Below are positions 1 to 7,201 of a DNA stretch of 19,243 nt, in pieces (positions within the stretch are counted from its first letter, which is position 1; every line of letters begins with the position of its first letter). The stretch is from Gemmatimonadaceae bacterium (lineage in GTDB: Bacteria; Latescibacterota; UBA2968; UBA8231), in contig PBSR01000274.1 of NCBI GenBank assembly GCA_002726335.1, positions 1-19,243 on the forward strand. Direction: 5' to 3'. The position numbers were made by a program, and so were the translations under genes. The notes under the pieces are model-generated. The model was not told the origin of the DNA and ran no database searches. It saw nothing but the letters and a program-made list of their open reading frames with translations.

Positions 1-219
1 ACCATCGATCCCTGGACTCTCGAGCAGGCCGTCGTCGGCCTGCCGACGGCGCAGCAGACCGTGCTGCGCATGAAATACTACCTGGGTCTGACGTTCCGGG
101 AGATCGGCGAAACCCTCGCCATTTCCGCCAACACGGCGGCCAGCCGCTGCCGCTACGGGCTCGAGAGCCTGCGACGACACTTCGAACGTACACAGACCGA
201 GAAGGAGAAACTTCGATGA
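1..219 (+). CDS. RNA polymerase ECF-type sigma factor, C-terminal part (5' end outside window)
   Basis: The window opens inside this gene in frame 1; 72 codons are visible before a TGA. The visible part is sigma-70 region 4, a helix-turn-helix that reads the -35 element. It begins with the LP-x-x-QQ-x-V-LRMKYY segment, continues with LTFREIGETL, and has the recognition helix around ISANTAASRCRYGLESLRR. The NTAASR form of that helix is typical of ECF sigma factors in Planctomycetes-like phyla. Region 2 lies outside the window, so the subgroup cannot be named. The stop codon overlaps the start of the next gene (ATGA at 216-219), which suggests translational coupling and a shared job, as sigma factors are often paired with a membrane regulator. 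Confidence 0.9.
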   Translation, partial: TIDPWTLEQAVVGLPTAQQTVLRMKYYLGLTFREIGETLAISANTAASRCRYGLESLRRHFERTQTEKEKLR

Positions 220-485
220 ATCATCACAGCCCAGCCCTCAGCACCGTCTCCTACAGCAAGCTGATCCCGGCTCTCGGTATTCTCGCCGGATTGCTGCTGG
301 TCTTCGTCTTCCCCATCGTCGTTCTGAAGTTCATCAGCGGCCAGGGTCTCAGCGAGGGGGCCGTCAGCGGCATGATGATCATCGGTGTCAGCGGTGGCGT
401 CCTGATCACTCTGTTCTCTGCCGTCTTCGGCATTGCCCTGCCCGGCAGGGTAGGCCCACCAGAAAGCGGGGACACGTCACCGTGA
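216..485 (+). CDS. Small two-helix membrane protein coupled to the sigma factor gene
   Basis: This 89-aa protein starts inside the sigma factor stop (ATGA overlap). An AAGGAG Shine-Dalgarno sequence lies about 8 bases upstream, within the end of the sigma gene. It has two hydrophobic segments, roughly residues 17-39 and 52-75, with a short polar loop and a Pro/Gly-rich tail, so it should sit in the inner membrane. I see no zinc-finger anti-sigma (HxxxCxxC) motif. A role in controlling the sigma factor is inferred only from the overlap; it could equally be a target or an accessory protein. I do not recognise a named family. Confidence 0.75.
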   Translation: MNHHSPALSTVSYSKLIPALGILAGLLLVFVFPIVVLKFISGQGLSEGAVSGMMIIGVSGGVLITLFSAVFGIALPGRVGPPESGDTSP

Positions 486-568
486 GACGCCCGATCCTGC
501 CGTGACCCAGCACACATGGCGCTCCGGCCTGCCTGCCTATCTTGGGCAACGGTGCCCGGAGGCCCGTC

Positions 569-2713
569 ATGAATCCCGTTTCAAAAAAACTCGTCGGTCC
601 GCTCTGCTCCCTTCTGCTGCTGAGCGCTGCCGCGACATCTGCCCAATCGCCGACGCCTGACGCCGGCGCCACCAGTACCTCTCCCCTCGTGCCAGCGGCG
701 GCCGAGTCTCTCACCGTCACCATCACCGGGGCCTTCGCCTTTTCCAACGGCACCATCCGCATAGACAGCGTTACGGTTGAGCCTGAGCTGATCACCGTCG
801 ATCTGGCCACGGGATGGGCTGCGGGCACCGACAGCGCCGCGGACACCGTGTCCACGACCTGGCGGTTCGATATCGATCCCGGGCTCCTGAGCGAGAGCAC
901 CTACGATGTCTGGATCCGCGTCAACGGTGAGACCCTGCGCGTCGACTACTTCATGGTCGAGGCGCCACGAGTCCCGGGGGGGCCACTGCCGGCGCCGACG
1001 CCGACCGTCACGCCCCGGCGCCGACTGGGCATGAACCTGGCTCCCCTGAAGGACTGGTCTACGGTGTTCACCTTCGTCGACCTCTTCAAGTCGTCACGGG
1101 AGTGGATCCCGCATCGAATCTCCGACAGCACCTGGGATACGGGCGAGACCATCGACGTGGATGAGCTCGGCTGGGTGCGGTCACTGCCGCCGGATCAGGA
1201 GGCTGGCACCCTGCTGTTGAGCGCCATGGGTTCGGCCTATCCCGGCGGCCGCTACGAGGTCACCTACGACGGCGAAGGACTGCTGGATTTCGACTGGGAC
1301 GCCCGCGTCATCGATCGGGCCCCCGGCTGGATCGCTCTGTGGGTCACCCCGGAGATCGGCATGCACGTCGTCATCCGTGAAACCGACCCGGACGACTACA
1401 TCCGCAACATCCGCATCGTGCTTCCCGGCTACGATGAGTTGGAGGCGCCCCAGCCCTTCCATCCGACCTATGTCGAGTTTCTCCGGCAGTTCGGCATCCT
1501 GCGGCTCGTCGACTGGAGCGCCGTCAACGAGCCGGAGACCAACACGCCCGAATCCGGCCTCTGGGAGAACCGGATTACCCCGGAGCATGCCAGCCAGGGC
1601 CATATCCGTGGTGTGGCCCTGGAGCACATCATCGACCTGGCCAATGCCGTGGGCTCCGACCCCTGGATCAGCGTGCCCGTGGTGGCCACCGACGCCTTCG
1701 TCGACAGCATGGCGACCATGGTCCGTGATCGCCTCGATCCGTCACTGATCGTCTATGTCGAGCTGGCCAACGAGGTCTTCAATTCCCAGTTCCCCCAACA
1801 TGCCGTGGCCGCCCAGCGGGGCGCGGCACTGGGCCTGGCGGATTCGGCGGCGGCTGAGCCTCTCCGCTGGCTCGTACCCGACCACCTGGCCCTGGCCAAT
1901 GCCCTGCGCTATCAGGCGAGGCGATCCATCGAGGTCTTCGCCATTTTCGAGCGCGTGCTGGGCAGGGAGCGGATGTTTCGCGTCCTCGGTGGCTGGCTCG
2001 TGGACGACACCGGTCTCGCCATCAGTTTCGCTGAAGCCATCCTCGACTGGGAGGACGCCTATCAGCATGCAGACGGCTACGCCGTGGCTCCGTACTTCGG
2101 CTTCTTTCTCGCCCAGGAGGAGTACCGCGAGCGCGTCGAAGCCATGACGGTGAACACGATTCTCGACACGGCCGAGGCCGACCTGCGCTTCATGCTCGGC
2201 ATCGCCCGCGAGCTGGAGCAAACCGTCGCGGCACGCAGTCTGCCGTTGATCACATATGAGGCCGGCCACCACATGGTGCGCCCCACGGAGTTCCCCTTCC
2301 CCAGCGACCTGGTGAGAGAAAAGCTGACGGCGGCAGCCCACCATCCGCGGATGTACGGCCTGTTCACCGAGCTGCTCAACACATGGGCCGAGTTCGGTGG
2401 CTCCATGAACCTGTTCAACGACACCATGCCGTGGGGCAACTTCGGCGTGATCACCCGTTGGGACCAGGACCTCGACACCGCCCACAGGTACCGTGCAACC
2501 CTCGATTTTCTCTCGACGCCGACCGATCCCGAACCGCTCGAGCCCTGGCCCGGCGATGGTGACGGGGACGGTGATGTCGACTTCGACGACTTCGGTCTCT
2601 TCGCCGACGCCTTCGGTGGGACCGATACCCTCTTCGATCTCGACGCCGACGGTACCGTCAGCTTCCGAGATCTCTTCCTGTTCTCCGACCGGTTCGGCAC
2701 GGCCAGGCCCTGA
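569..2713 (+). CDS. Secreted clan-A-like glycoside hydrolase with C-terminal dockerin-like repeats
   Basis: This 714-aa exported protein starts at ATG 569 rather than TTG 542, because GGAGG lies just upstream of 569 and the signal peptide then begins cleanly (MNPVSKKL, hydrophobic core, likely cleavage at TSA|Q near residue 25). Residues ~30-120 look like a beta-rich Ig-like domain. The centre resembles the large 'cellulose-binding' or glycosidase-like proteins of planctomycetes and related phyla. Two candidate catalytic glutamates are visible: Glu402 in ELANEVFN, matching the clan-A Asn-Glu acid/base motif, and Glu564 in TYEAGHH, a candidate nucleophile. From about residue 662 to the end there are two calcium-loop motifs, DGDGDGDVDFDD and DLDADGTVSFRD, each followed by an FxxF-type helix, as in dockerin type I modules. 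Substrate is unknown; polysaccharide is the natural guess. Catalytic activity is inferred from motifs only. Confidence 0.8.
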   Translation: MNPVSKKLVGPLCSLLLLSAAATSAQSPTPDAGATSTSPLVPAAAESLTVTITGAFAFSNGTIRIDSVTVEPELITVDLATGWAAGTDSAADTVSTTWRFDIDPGLLSESTYDVWIRVNGETLRVDYFMVEAPRVPGGPLPAPTPTVTPRRRLGMNLAPLKDWSTVFTFVDLFKSSREWIPHRISDSTWDTGETIDVDELGWVRSLPPDQEAGTLLLSAMGSAYPGGRYEVTYDGEGLLDFDWDARVIDRAPGWIALWVTPEIGMHVVIRETDPDDYIRNIRIVLPGYDELEAPQPFHPTYVEFLRQFGILRLVDWSAVNEPETNTPESGLWENRITPEHASQGHIRGVALEHIIDLANAVGSDPWISVPVVATDAFVDSMATMVRDRLDPSLIVYVELANEVFNSQFPQHAVAAQRGAALGLADSAAAEPLRWLVPDHLALANALRYQARRSIEVFAIFERVLGRERMFRVLGGWLVDDTGLAISFAEAILDWEDAYQHADGYAVAPYFGFFLAQEEYRERVEAMTVNTILDTAEADLRFMLGIARELEQTVAARSLPLITYEAGHHMVRPTEFPFPSDLVREKLTAAAHHPRMYGLFTELLNTWAEFGGSMNLFNDTMPWGNFGVITRWDQDLDTAHRYRATLDFLSTPTDPEPLEPWPGDGDGDGDVDFDDFGLFADAFGGTDTLFDLDADGTVSFRDLFLFSDRFGTARP

Positions 2714-2759
2714 CAGTCCGGCTGGACCCACACCGGCTACTGGTCCTTTATTGGCCTGT

Positions 2760-3884
2760 ATGAAACCAAGAGACCGTGTCATCGCCGCCCTGCAGCACCG
2801 CGAAGCCGACCGTGTTCCCACCGGTGACAATCAGGTGTGCCCGCACCTCGTCGAGCAGATCCTCGGCCGTCCAACCCTGGCCAGCACCGGTCGCAGCGAA
2901 CTCGAAGCGCTGTGGGATGGCGACCGGGATCGTGTCGTGGCCGACTACTGCGCCGATCACGTCGAGCTGCCGCGGGCTCTCGATTGGGACTACGTGCGCG
3001 TGCCCGTCGTGCCCGCCGACGTCGAACACCCACGGCTCGAGACGACGGGACCCTTTTCCTGGATTGACGCCGAGGGCTACGAGGTCGTCATGAACGCCGC
3101 CGCCGGCAACCTCGCCGTACGCAGTCAGTTCCCCGAACTCGGCATCGACGATCTGCCCGACCCCGACGCGTTCGCCGTGGATCCGTCCCAGCTCGAGGCC
3201 ATCCGCCACGTCGTCGAGCACCTCGGCGACTCCCACTTCATCGTCGTGCGCTCACCGGTGGACGGCACCTTTCCGTGGGACAGCACAGTGGGCATGGACG
3301 AGTTCCTCGTGCGCATGATCACCGATCCGGAGTTCGTGCACAGAGCCGTCGATGTCTATGTCTCACGCTCGCTGGCCTACATCAACGCTTTCTTCGACGT
3401 CGGTGTCGACGCGGTGATGACGACGGACGACTACTCCGACAATCGCGGCCCAATCATGGGCGACGAACGCTACCGCGAATTCGTGCTGCCCGGGTTGAAG
3501 CGCCAGTGTGACGCCATCCACGCGCGCGGCGGTTACTTCATCAAGCACACCGACGGCAACACCTGGCCCATTCTCGACAGCTTCGTCGAGATCGGCATTG
3601 ACGGCTGGCACGGCATCCAGCCTGACATCGGCATGGACTTCAAGCTGCTGCAGGAGCGCTACGGCGGGGACCTGTGCTTCTTTGGCGGCGTCAACTGCTC
3701 GACGCTGATCGACGGACCCGCCGAGAAGGCTCGGGAGGAGGTGCGCTACGCCATCGAGCAGGCCGCTGGTGGCGGCGGGTTGGTGATCGCCACCAGCAAC
3801 GTCGTGCAGCCCGGAACGACGATGGAGAACTACAGCGCCATGCGTCAGGCCGTGCGGGATTTCGGGAGCTACCGGAACAGCTGA
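2760..3884 (+). CDS. Uroporphyrinogen decarboxylase (URO-D) superfamily protein, possible corrinoid methyltransferase type
   Basis: This 374-aa protein begins MKPRDRVIAALQHREADRVP, the hallmark N-terminus of the URO-D/MtaA/MtbA-like superfamily (PF01208). I chose ATG 2760 on that basis; the open frame runs further upstream but overlaps the preceding gene. No strong ribosome binding site is visible. The central MTTDDYSDNRGPIM and the active-site strand FIKHTDGN (His263, Asp265) followed by GGVNC (Cys313) match the family. In zinc-dependent methyltransferase members the strand reads H-x-C and pairs with a later Cys; here the first Cys is replaced by Asp. True haem-pathway HemE is unlikely because its N-terminal Arg-rich motifs are missing. 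Members of this group are usually thought to act in methyl transfer or demethylation; the substrate here is unknown. It lies 46 bp downstream of the glycosidase gene, perhaps co-transcribed. Confidence 0.85.
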   Translation: MKPRDRVIAALQHREADRVPTGDNQVCPHLVEQILGRPTLASTGRSELEALWDGDRDRVVADYCADHVELPRALDWDYVRVPVVPADVEHPRLETTGPFSWIDAEGYEVVMNAAAGNLAVRSQFPELGIDDLPDPDAFAVDPSQLEAIRHVVEHLGDSHFIVVRSPVDGTFPWDSTVGMDEFLVRMITDPEFVHRAVDVYVSRSLAYINAFFDVGVDAVMTTDDYSDNRGPIMGDERYREFVLPGLKRQCDAIHARGGYFIKHTDGNTWPILDSFVEIGIDGWHGIQPDIGMDFKLLQERYGGDLCFFGGVNCSTLIDGPAEKAREEVRYAIEQAAGGGGLVIATSNVVQPGTTMENYSAMRQAVRDFGSYRNS

Positions 3885-3890
3885 ACCAGC

Positions 3891-4400
3891 CTACAGGATG
3901 AACACCCGGTTCCTGATCTTGGGCAGTCGCCGTAGCTCGTGGCTGTCGATCATCTCCCTGATCGGCACAGCCCCTTCGCCCGCGGAGCGAGTGTCGAACA
4001 ACAGGCGACAACAGGTGCTGTTTTGCCGCAGAAACTCGATGACTCGCATGCGTGTCTCGTAGTCAGCGGATCGGCGGGCAACCCAGCCCCCGCTCTCTGT
4101 GGGACCGAAGGAACGGATCTCCTGCATCGCCTGTCGGGGGGTGGAGTAGGCGGTGACCATCAGCCACTCCCAGCCGTGGCGGGGCTTTTTGATCCGACCC
4201 ACTCTCGACCATTCCAGAGACACGCCCAGGGCCTCGATCCGAGACCAGTTATCGCGACTCTTGCTCGGCCGGAGGAATGAGAGTCCACCGTGGTCCTCTG
4301 TGCTCCAGTTGACCGCGTGAGATTCGCAGGCCTCCAGGACCGGGCCGTCCTCGTCCCTGGTTCCTTGGCTTCGAAGCAGTGCTTTTGACTGTTTCATCAT
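3891..4400 (-). CDS. Hypothetical protein, 169 aa
   Basis: I do not recognise this family. The frame is convincing as coding: third codon positions are strongly G/C, as in the neighbours, and the protein has a normal composition with recurrent Trp (LEWSR, HGWEWLM, GGWVAR). I chose the ATG at 4400, the first of two tandem Met codons, because upstream extension of the frame runs antisense into the kinase gene; the ribosome binding site is weak. Visible segments include a helical stretch near residues 90-110 (STPRQAMQEIRSFG) and a basic C-terminus (LRRLPKIRNRVFIL). There is no signal peptide or membrane segment, so it should be cytoplasmic. It converges on the URO-D gene with 6 bp between stop codons and is divergent from the kinase operon, with about 117 bp between start codons. 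Confidence 0.6.
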   Translation of the reverse strand: MMKQSKALLRSQGTRDEDGPVLEACESHAVNWSTEDHGGLSFLRPSKSRDNWSRIEALGVSLEWSRVGRIKKPRHGWEWLMVTAYSTPRQAMQEIRSFGPTESGGWVARRSADYETRMRVIEFLRQNSTCCRLLFDTRSAGEGAVPIREMIDSHELRRLPKIRNRVFIL

Positions 4401-4517
4401 GAGCTTTCGCACGGACGGCAAGCACCCCTCGACTCCTGATCGAGACCATACGTACCTGGTGCGCCCCATGCAACTGAAGCTTGCCACTGTCCATGCGGCG
4501 ACATCACCTTGGCAGAT

Positions 4518-5429
4518 ATGGACATTCCGCAGAAGCTCGTAGAAAACGCTGAGAGAGTGTTCGGCGACCGCGCACGGGCCTGGCTGCCCGGGCTGCCCGG
4601 AGTCGCCGCTGCCTGCCGGGACAGATGGGATCTGGCCGAGGGTATCCCGGCGCCCCACATGAGCATGAACTACATAGAGTTGACCACCACCGCCGAGGAT
4701 TGCCCGGTGGCCCTCAAGATCGGTGTCCCCCACGACGACCTGTACACCGAGATGGAGGCCCTGCGCGCCTACGACGGCCAGGCGGCGGTCGGTTTCATCG
4801 ACAGCGATCACGACCTGGGGGCGATCCTGATGGACCGGGTCCAGCCGGGAACGATGCTCTTTCAGTCTGGCTGCGACGACGCTGAGCAGACCCGCCTGGC
4901 CGGCGCCATCATGCGGGAGCTGCCGGTGACCGTGCCTCAGGAGCACGGCATGCCTCACCTCACAGACCAGGTGGCGAAAGCCTTCACGCGCAATCGCACG
5001 ACGCCCGAGCTGGCCGGCACCATGCCGGAGGAGTTGATGCAGACCGCTGAGGATCTGCTCCGTCAACTGCTGACAGACGAACCCACCGAGATCCTGCTCC
5101 ACGGCGACCTGCATCACGAGAATATCCTCCTCGACGAGCAGCGCGGCTGGCTCGCCATCGATCCCAAGGGGGTGATCGGTCCTCGGGCCTATCAGCCGGC
5201 ACGCTTCCTCAACAACCGGCTGCCCGAAGGGTCGTCGGAGAAGCACGCCGACATGACCCGCCTCCGCCTCGACATTTTGAGCGAGATTCTCGACTGTCCG
5301 TCGGCCACGCTGGCCGCAGCCGCCTTCCTGGACCGTATCCTTGGCACGTCCTGGTCCCTGGAGGACGAGGGCACCTTCGACATGGCACCCGCCCTGGCCA
5401 ACGCCCACATGCTGCAGCGGTTCCTGTGA
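4518..5429 (+). CDS. APH(6)/hydroxyurea-type aminoglycoside phosphotransferase family kinase
   Basis: This 303-aa protein matches the streptomycin 6-kinase / hydroxyurea kinase family (APH_6_hur, PF04655) in length and layout. It has an N-terminal lobe with ALKIG (Lys67, candidate ATP-binding lysine), followed by a helix containing YTEMEALR. The Brenner motif is HGDLHHENIL at residues 195-204, with Asp197 the candidate catalytic base, and AIDPKGVIG has the metal-binding Asp215. The PKG after that Asp, in place of the usual FG, is typical of this family. I use ATG 4518; a TTG three codons upstream is possible, and no good Shine-Dalgarno separates the two. Family members phosphorylate aminoglycosides or small hydroxylated compounds; the substrate here is not predictable. 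It is the first gene of a tight operon, and its stop overlaps the next start (GTGA). Confidence 0.85.
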   Translation: MDIPQKLVENAERVFGDRARAWLPGLPGVAAACRDRWDLAEGIPAPHMSMNYIELTTTAEDCPVALKIGVPHDDLYTEMEALRAYDGQAAVGFIDSDHDLGAILMDRVQPGTMLFQSGCDDAEQTRLAGAIMRELPVTVPQEHGMPHLTDQVAKAFTRNRTTPELAGTMPEELMQTAEDLLRQLLTDEPTEILLHGDLHHENILLDEQRGWLAIDPKGVIGPRAYQPARFLNNRLPEGSSEKHADMTRLRLDILSEILDCPSATLAAAAFLDRILGTSWSLEDEGTFDMAPALANAHMLQRFL

Positions 5430-5983
5430 CGGCCAGGTCGGCAGATGGCGGCTTTCGCCGGCGCTACGACAGCTACGGTGTTGAGGGCTTCTACCAGGAG
5501 TTCGGCGACGAGTACTGCAACCCCGACGAGGCCACCATCCGGTCCGCCTTGCGTCGTGCCCATTCCAGGTGGCAGGTGGATACAACCCACGTGCTCGACC
5601 TGGCCTGTGGTTCGGGTGAGGTGACGCTGGCTCTGCGCCAGCTCGGCTATCCGCGGATTGAGGGCATCGATCCGCACACAGGTGCGGCGTATCAGGACCG
5701 AACGGGTCAACCGGCCAGAGCCCTGTCCTTCGAGCAGATCGCCGCGGGAGCGTTGACCGGCGAGACCTTCAGCCTCATCGTCTGCAGCTACGCCCTGCAC
5801 TTGCCGGAGAAGTCTCTGTTGCCCGGGATTCTCGTCCAGCTGGCCCTGCTGTCGCCGAGTATGGTCGTGCTGTCGCCGCACAAGAGACCGGTGATCGCGG
5901 CCGAGTGGGGCTGGTCACTGGAGGATGAATTCATGGAGGAGCGCACTCGGATTCGTCTCTACCGGTCCAGCCTGGATCAATGA
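5426..5983 (+). CDS. Class I SAM-dependent methyltransferase (short)
   Basis: This 185-aa protein has the Rossmann SAM-binding signature: motif I at residues 56-66 (VLDLACGSGEV) and the post-I acidic position in IEGIDP. Motif IV is probably FSLIVCSYALHLPEK. The start is GTG at 5426, overlapping the kinase stop by 4 bp. The protein is short for a free-standing methyltransferase, ending soon after strand 5, and the SPHKRP and GWSLEDEF segments may provide the substrate side. The substrate is unknown. The coupling to the kinase suggests the two act in one pathway or on the same compound. Confidence 0.85.
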   Translation: MTARSADGGFRRRYDSYGVEGFYQEFGDEYCNPDEATIRSALRRAHSRWQVDTTHVLDLACGSGEVTLALRQLGYPRIEGIDPHTGAAYQDRTGQPARALSFEQIAAGALTGETFSLIVCSYALHLPEKSLLPGILVQLALLSPSMVVLSPHKRPVIAAEWGWSLEDEFMEERTRIRLYRSSLDQ

Positions 5984-5998
5984 TGATGTTGCAGACGC

Positions 5999-6721
5999 AT
6001 GCCTGATCTCGCTGCCATGGCCCCCATGGGGCTGGCTCTGCGCGACCACCACGCTGGCCGGCTGCAGCATGAGCTGATCCTCGATCGAGAGGATGGTGAC
6101 TCCGGCTCAATCGACGTCGCTGGGTTCTTCTCGGCGGAGCCCAAGTGGCCGGAGGAGGAAACGGTGATCAACCTTGCCGGCGGCTCGGTACTCGACGTTG
6201 GCGCCGGCGCCGGCCGGCACTCCCTCATACTGCAGAATCGTGGCCTGGCGGTGACCGCCATCGACATCTGCGACGACGCCGTCACCGTCATGCGCGAACG
6301 CGGCGTCAACGACGCCAGGACGACCGGTCTGCTCAATGTGAGCACCGGGTCCTTCGACACCGTGTTGATGCTCGGCCACGGTCTAGGAATCGCGGGCACT
6401 CTGTCCGACCTGGGAGTCTGGTTACGGCACCTGGCAGGGATCGTCCCCAAAGGCGACCAGATCCTGACCGACTCGCTGGACGTCACCTGCACCGAGACGC
6501 CGGTCCATCTGGCCTACCAACGGCAACTCGAAGACAGTGGCAGATACCGCGGCGAAACGCGCTTCCGTCTCCACTACGGCGAGGCCCGCGGTGCCGAGTT
6601 CGACTGGCTGTATGCAGACTATTCCTCTCTCGTAGAGCTGGCTGGGGGTAACTCATGGCAGGCGGAGTTGATCGCTGAGGACGACGGCGGCACCTACTGG
6701 GCCCGCCTCATCCGCCGCTGA
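5999..6721 (+). CDS. Class I SAM-dependent methyltransferase
   Basis: This 240-aa protein has motif I at residues 64-73 (VLDVGAGAGR), a post-I Asp89 in VTAIDIC, and motif IV around FDTVLMLGHGLGIAG. The N-terminal PMGLALRDHHAG segment recurs in a group of uncharacterised methyltransferases that usually carry it before motif I. The C-terminal half, with RFRLHYGEARGAEFDWLYAD, is beta-rich and should shape the substrate site. Sequence between motifs differs clearly from the preceding methyltransferase, so this is not a recent duplication. It starts 15 bp after the previous gene and ends 5 bp before the acetyltransferase gene. Substrate unknown. Confidence 0.85.
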   Translation: MPDLAAMAPMGLALRDHHAGRLQHELILDREDGDSGSIDVAGFFSAEPKWPEEETVINLAGGSVLDVGAGAGRHSLILQNRGLAVTAIDICDDAVTVMRERGVNDARTTGLLNVSTGSFDTVLMLGHGLGIAGTLSDLGVWLRHLAGIVPKGDQILTDSLDVTCTETPVHLAYQRQLEDSGRYRGETRFRLHYGEARGAEFDWLYADYSSLVELAGGNSWQAELIAEDDGGTYWARLIRR

Positions 6722-6726
6722 GAGCC

Positions 6727-7194
6727 ATGGCCGAACCCATCTTCGCCCACGGCGGCCCGGAGCTGCTCGATGCCATCAGTTTTCTCTGGGAACAGCAGCG
6801 TCGCCACCACGCCGATGTCTCCCCTGCCTTCGGTCCTGCCCTCGAGCAGATCACCTTCGCTCAGCGACGGCTCGGCCTGGAGCGCAAAGGCAGCCAAGGT
6901 GCCCTTCGAATCGATACCGTGCGGTTGGCCAGAAAGACCGCTCTGGTGGGTTACTGTATCTCGACCATCGATGCCGACTCTAGCGGCGAGGTGGAGTCCC
7001 TCTTCATTGAGGAGCCATATCGCAGCCAGGGTCTCGGCGAGGCCCTCATGAAACGAACGCTGGGCTGGTTGGACGAAGCCGATGTCAGACGAATCACCGT
7101 GGCTGTAATCGTAGGCAACGAGCGTGCCCTCTCGTTCTACGAACGCTTTGGACTCGTGCCTCGAACGATGATCCTGGAACGTCCTCCCGGGTAG
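6727..7194 (+). CDS. GNAT-family N-acetyltransferase
   Basis: This 155-aa protein is a single GNAT domain. Motif A is visible as EVESLFIEEPYRSQGLGEAL, where R99-S-Q-G-L-G104 is the acetyl-CoA pyrophosphate-binding R/Q-x-x-G-x-G/A loop. It is followed by the motif B region NERALSFYERFGLVPR. The length is normal for the family. Substrates of GNATs range from aminoglycosides to protein N-termini and cannot be read from sequence. The gene sits in the same operon as the APH-type kinase and two methyltransferases, so a small-molecule substrate shared with them is an attractive but unproven idea. Confidence 0.88.
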   Translation: MAEPIFAHGGPELLDAISFLWEQQRRHHADVSPAFGPALEQITFAQRRLGLERKGSQGALRIDTVRLARKTALVGYCISTIDADSSGEVESLFIEEPYRSQGLGEALMKRTLGWLDEADVRRITVAVIVGNERALSFYERFGLVPRTMILERPPG

Positions 7195-7201
7195 GACGAG
7201 C

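Noticed and set aside
1742..2830. Long 362-codon open frame on the minus strand opposite the glycosidase gene
   Set aside because: It is antisense to a protein with a signal peptide, catalytic motifs and dockerin repeats; such mirror frames are common in GC-rich DNA, and its translation has no recognisable features.
4401..5585. Upstream extension of the 169-aa minus-strand gene to 564 codons
   Set aside because: The extension is antisense to the kinase and methyltransferase genes, both of which have clear family motifs; coding signal on the minus strand is supported only below 4400.
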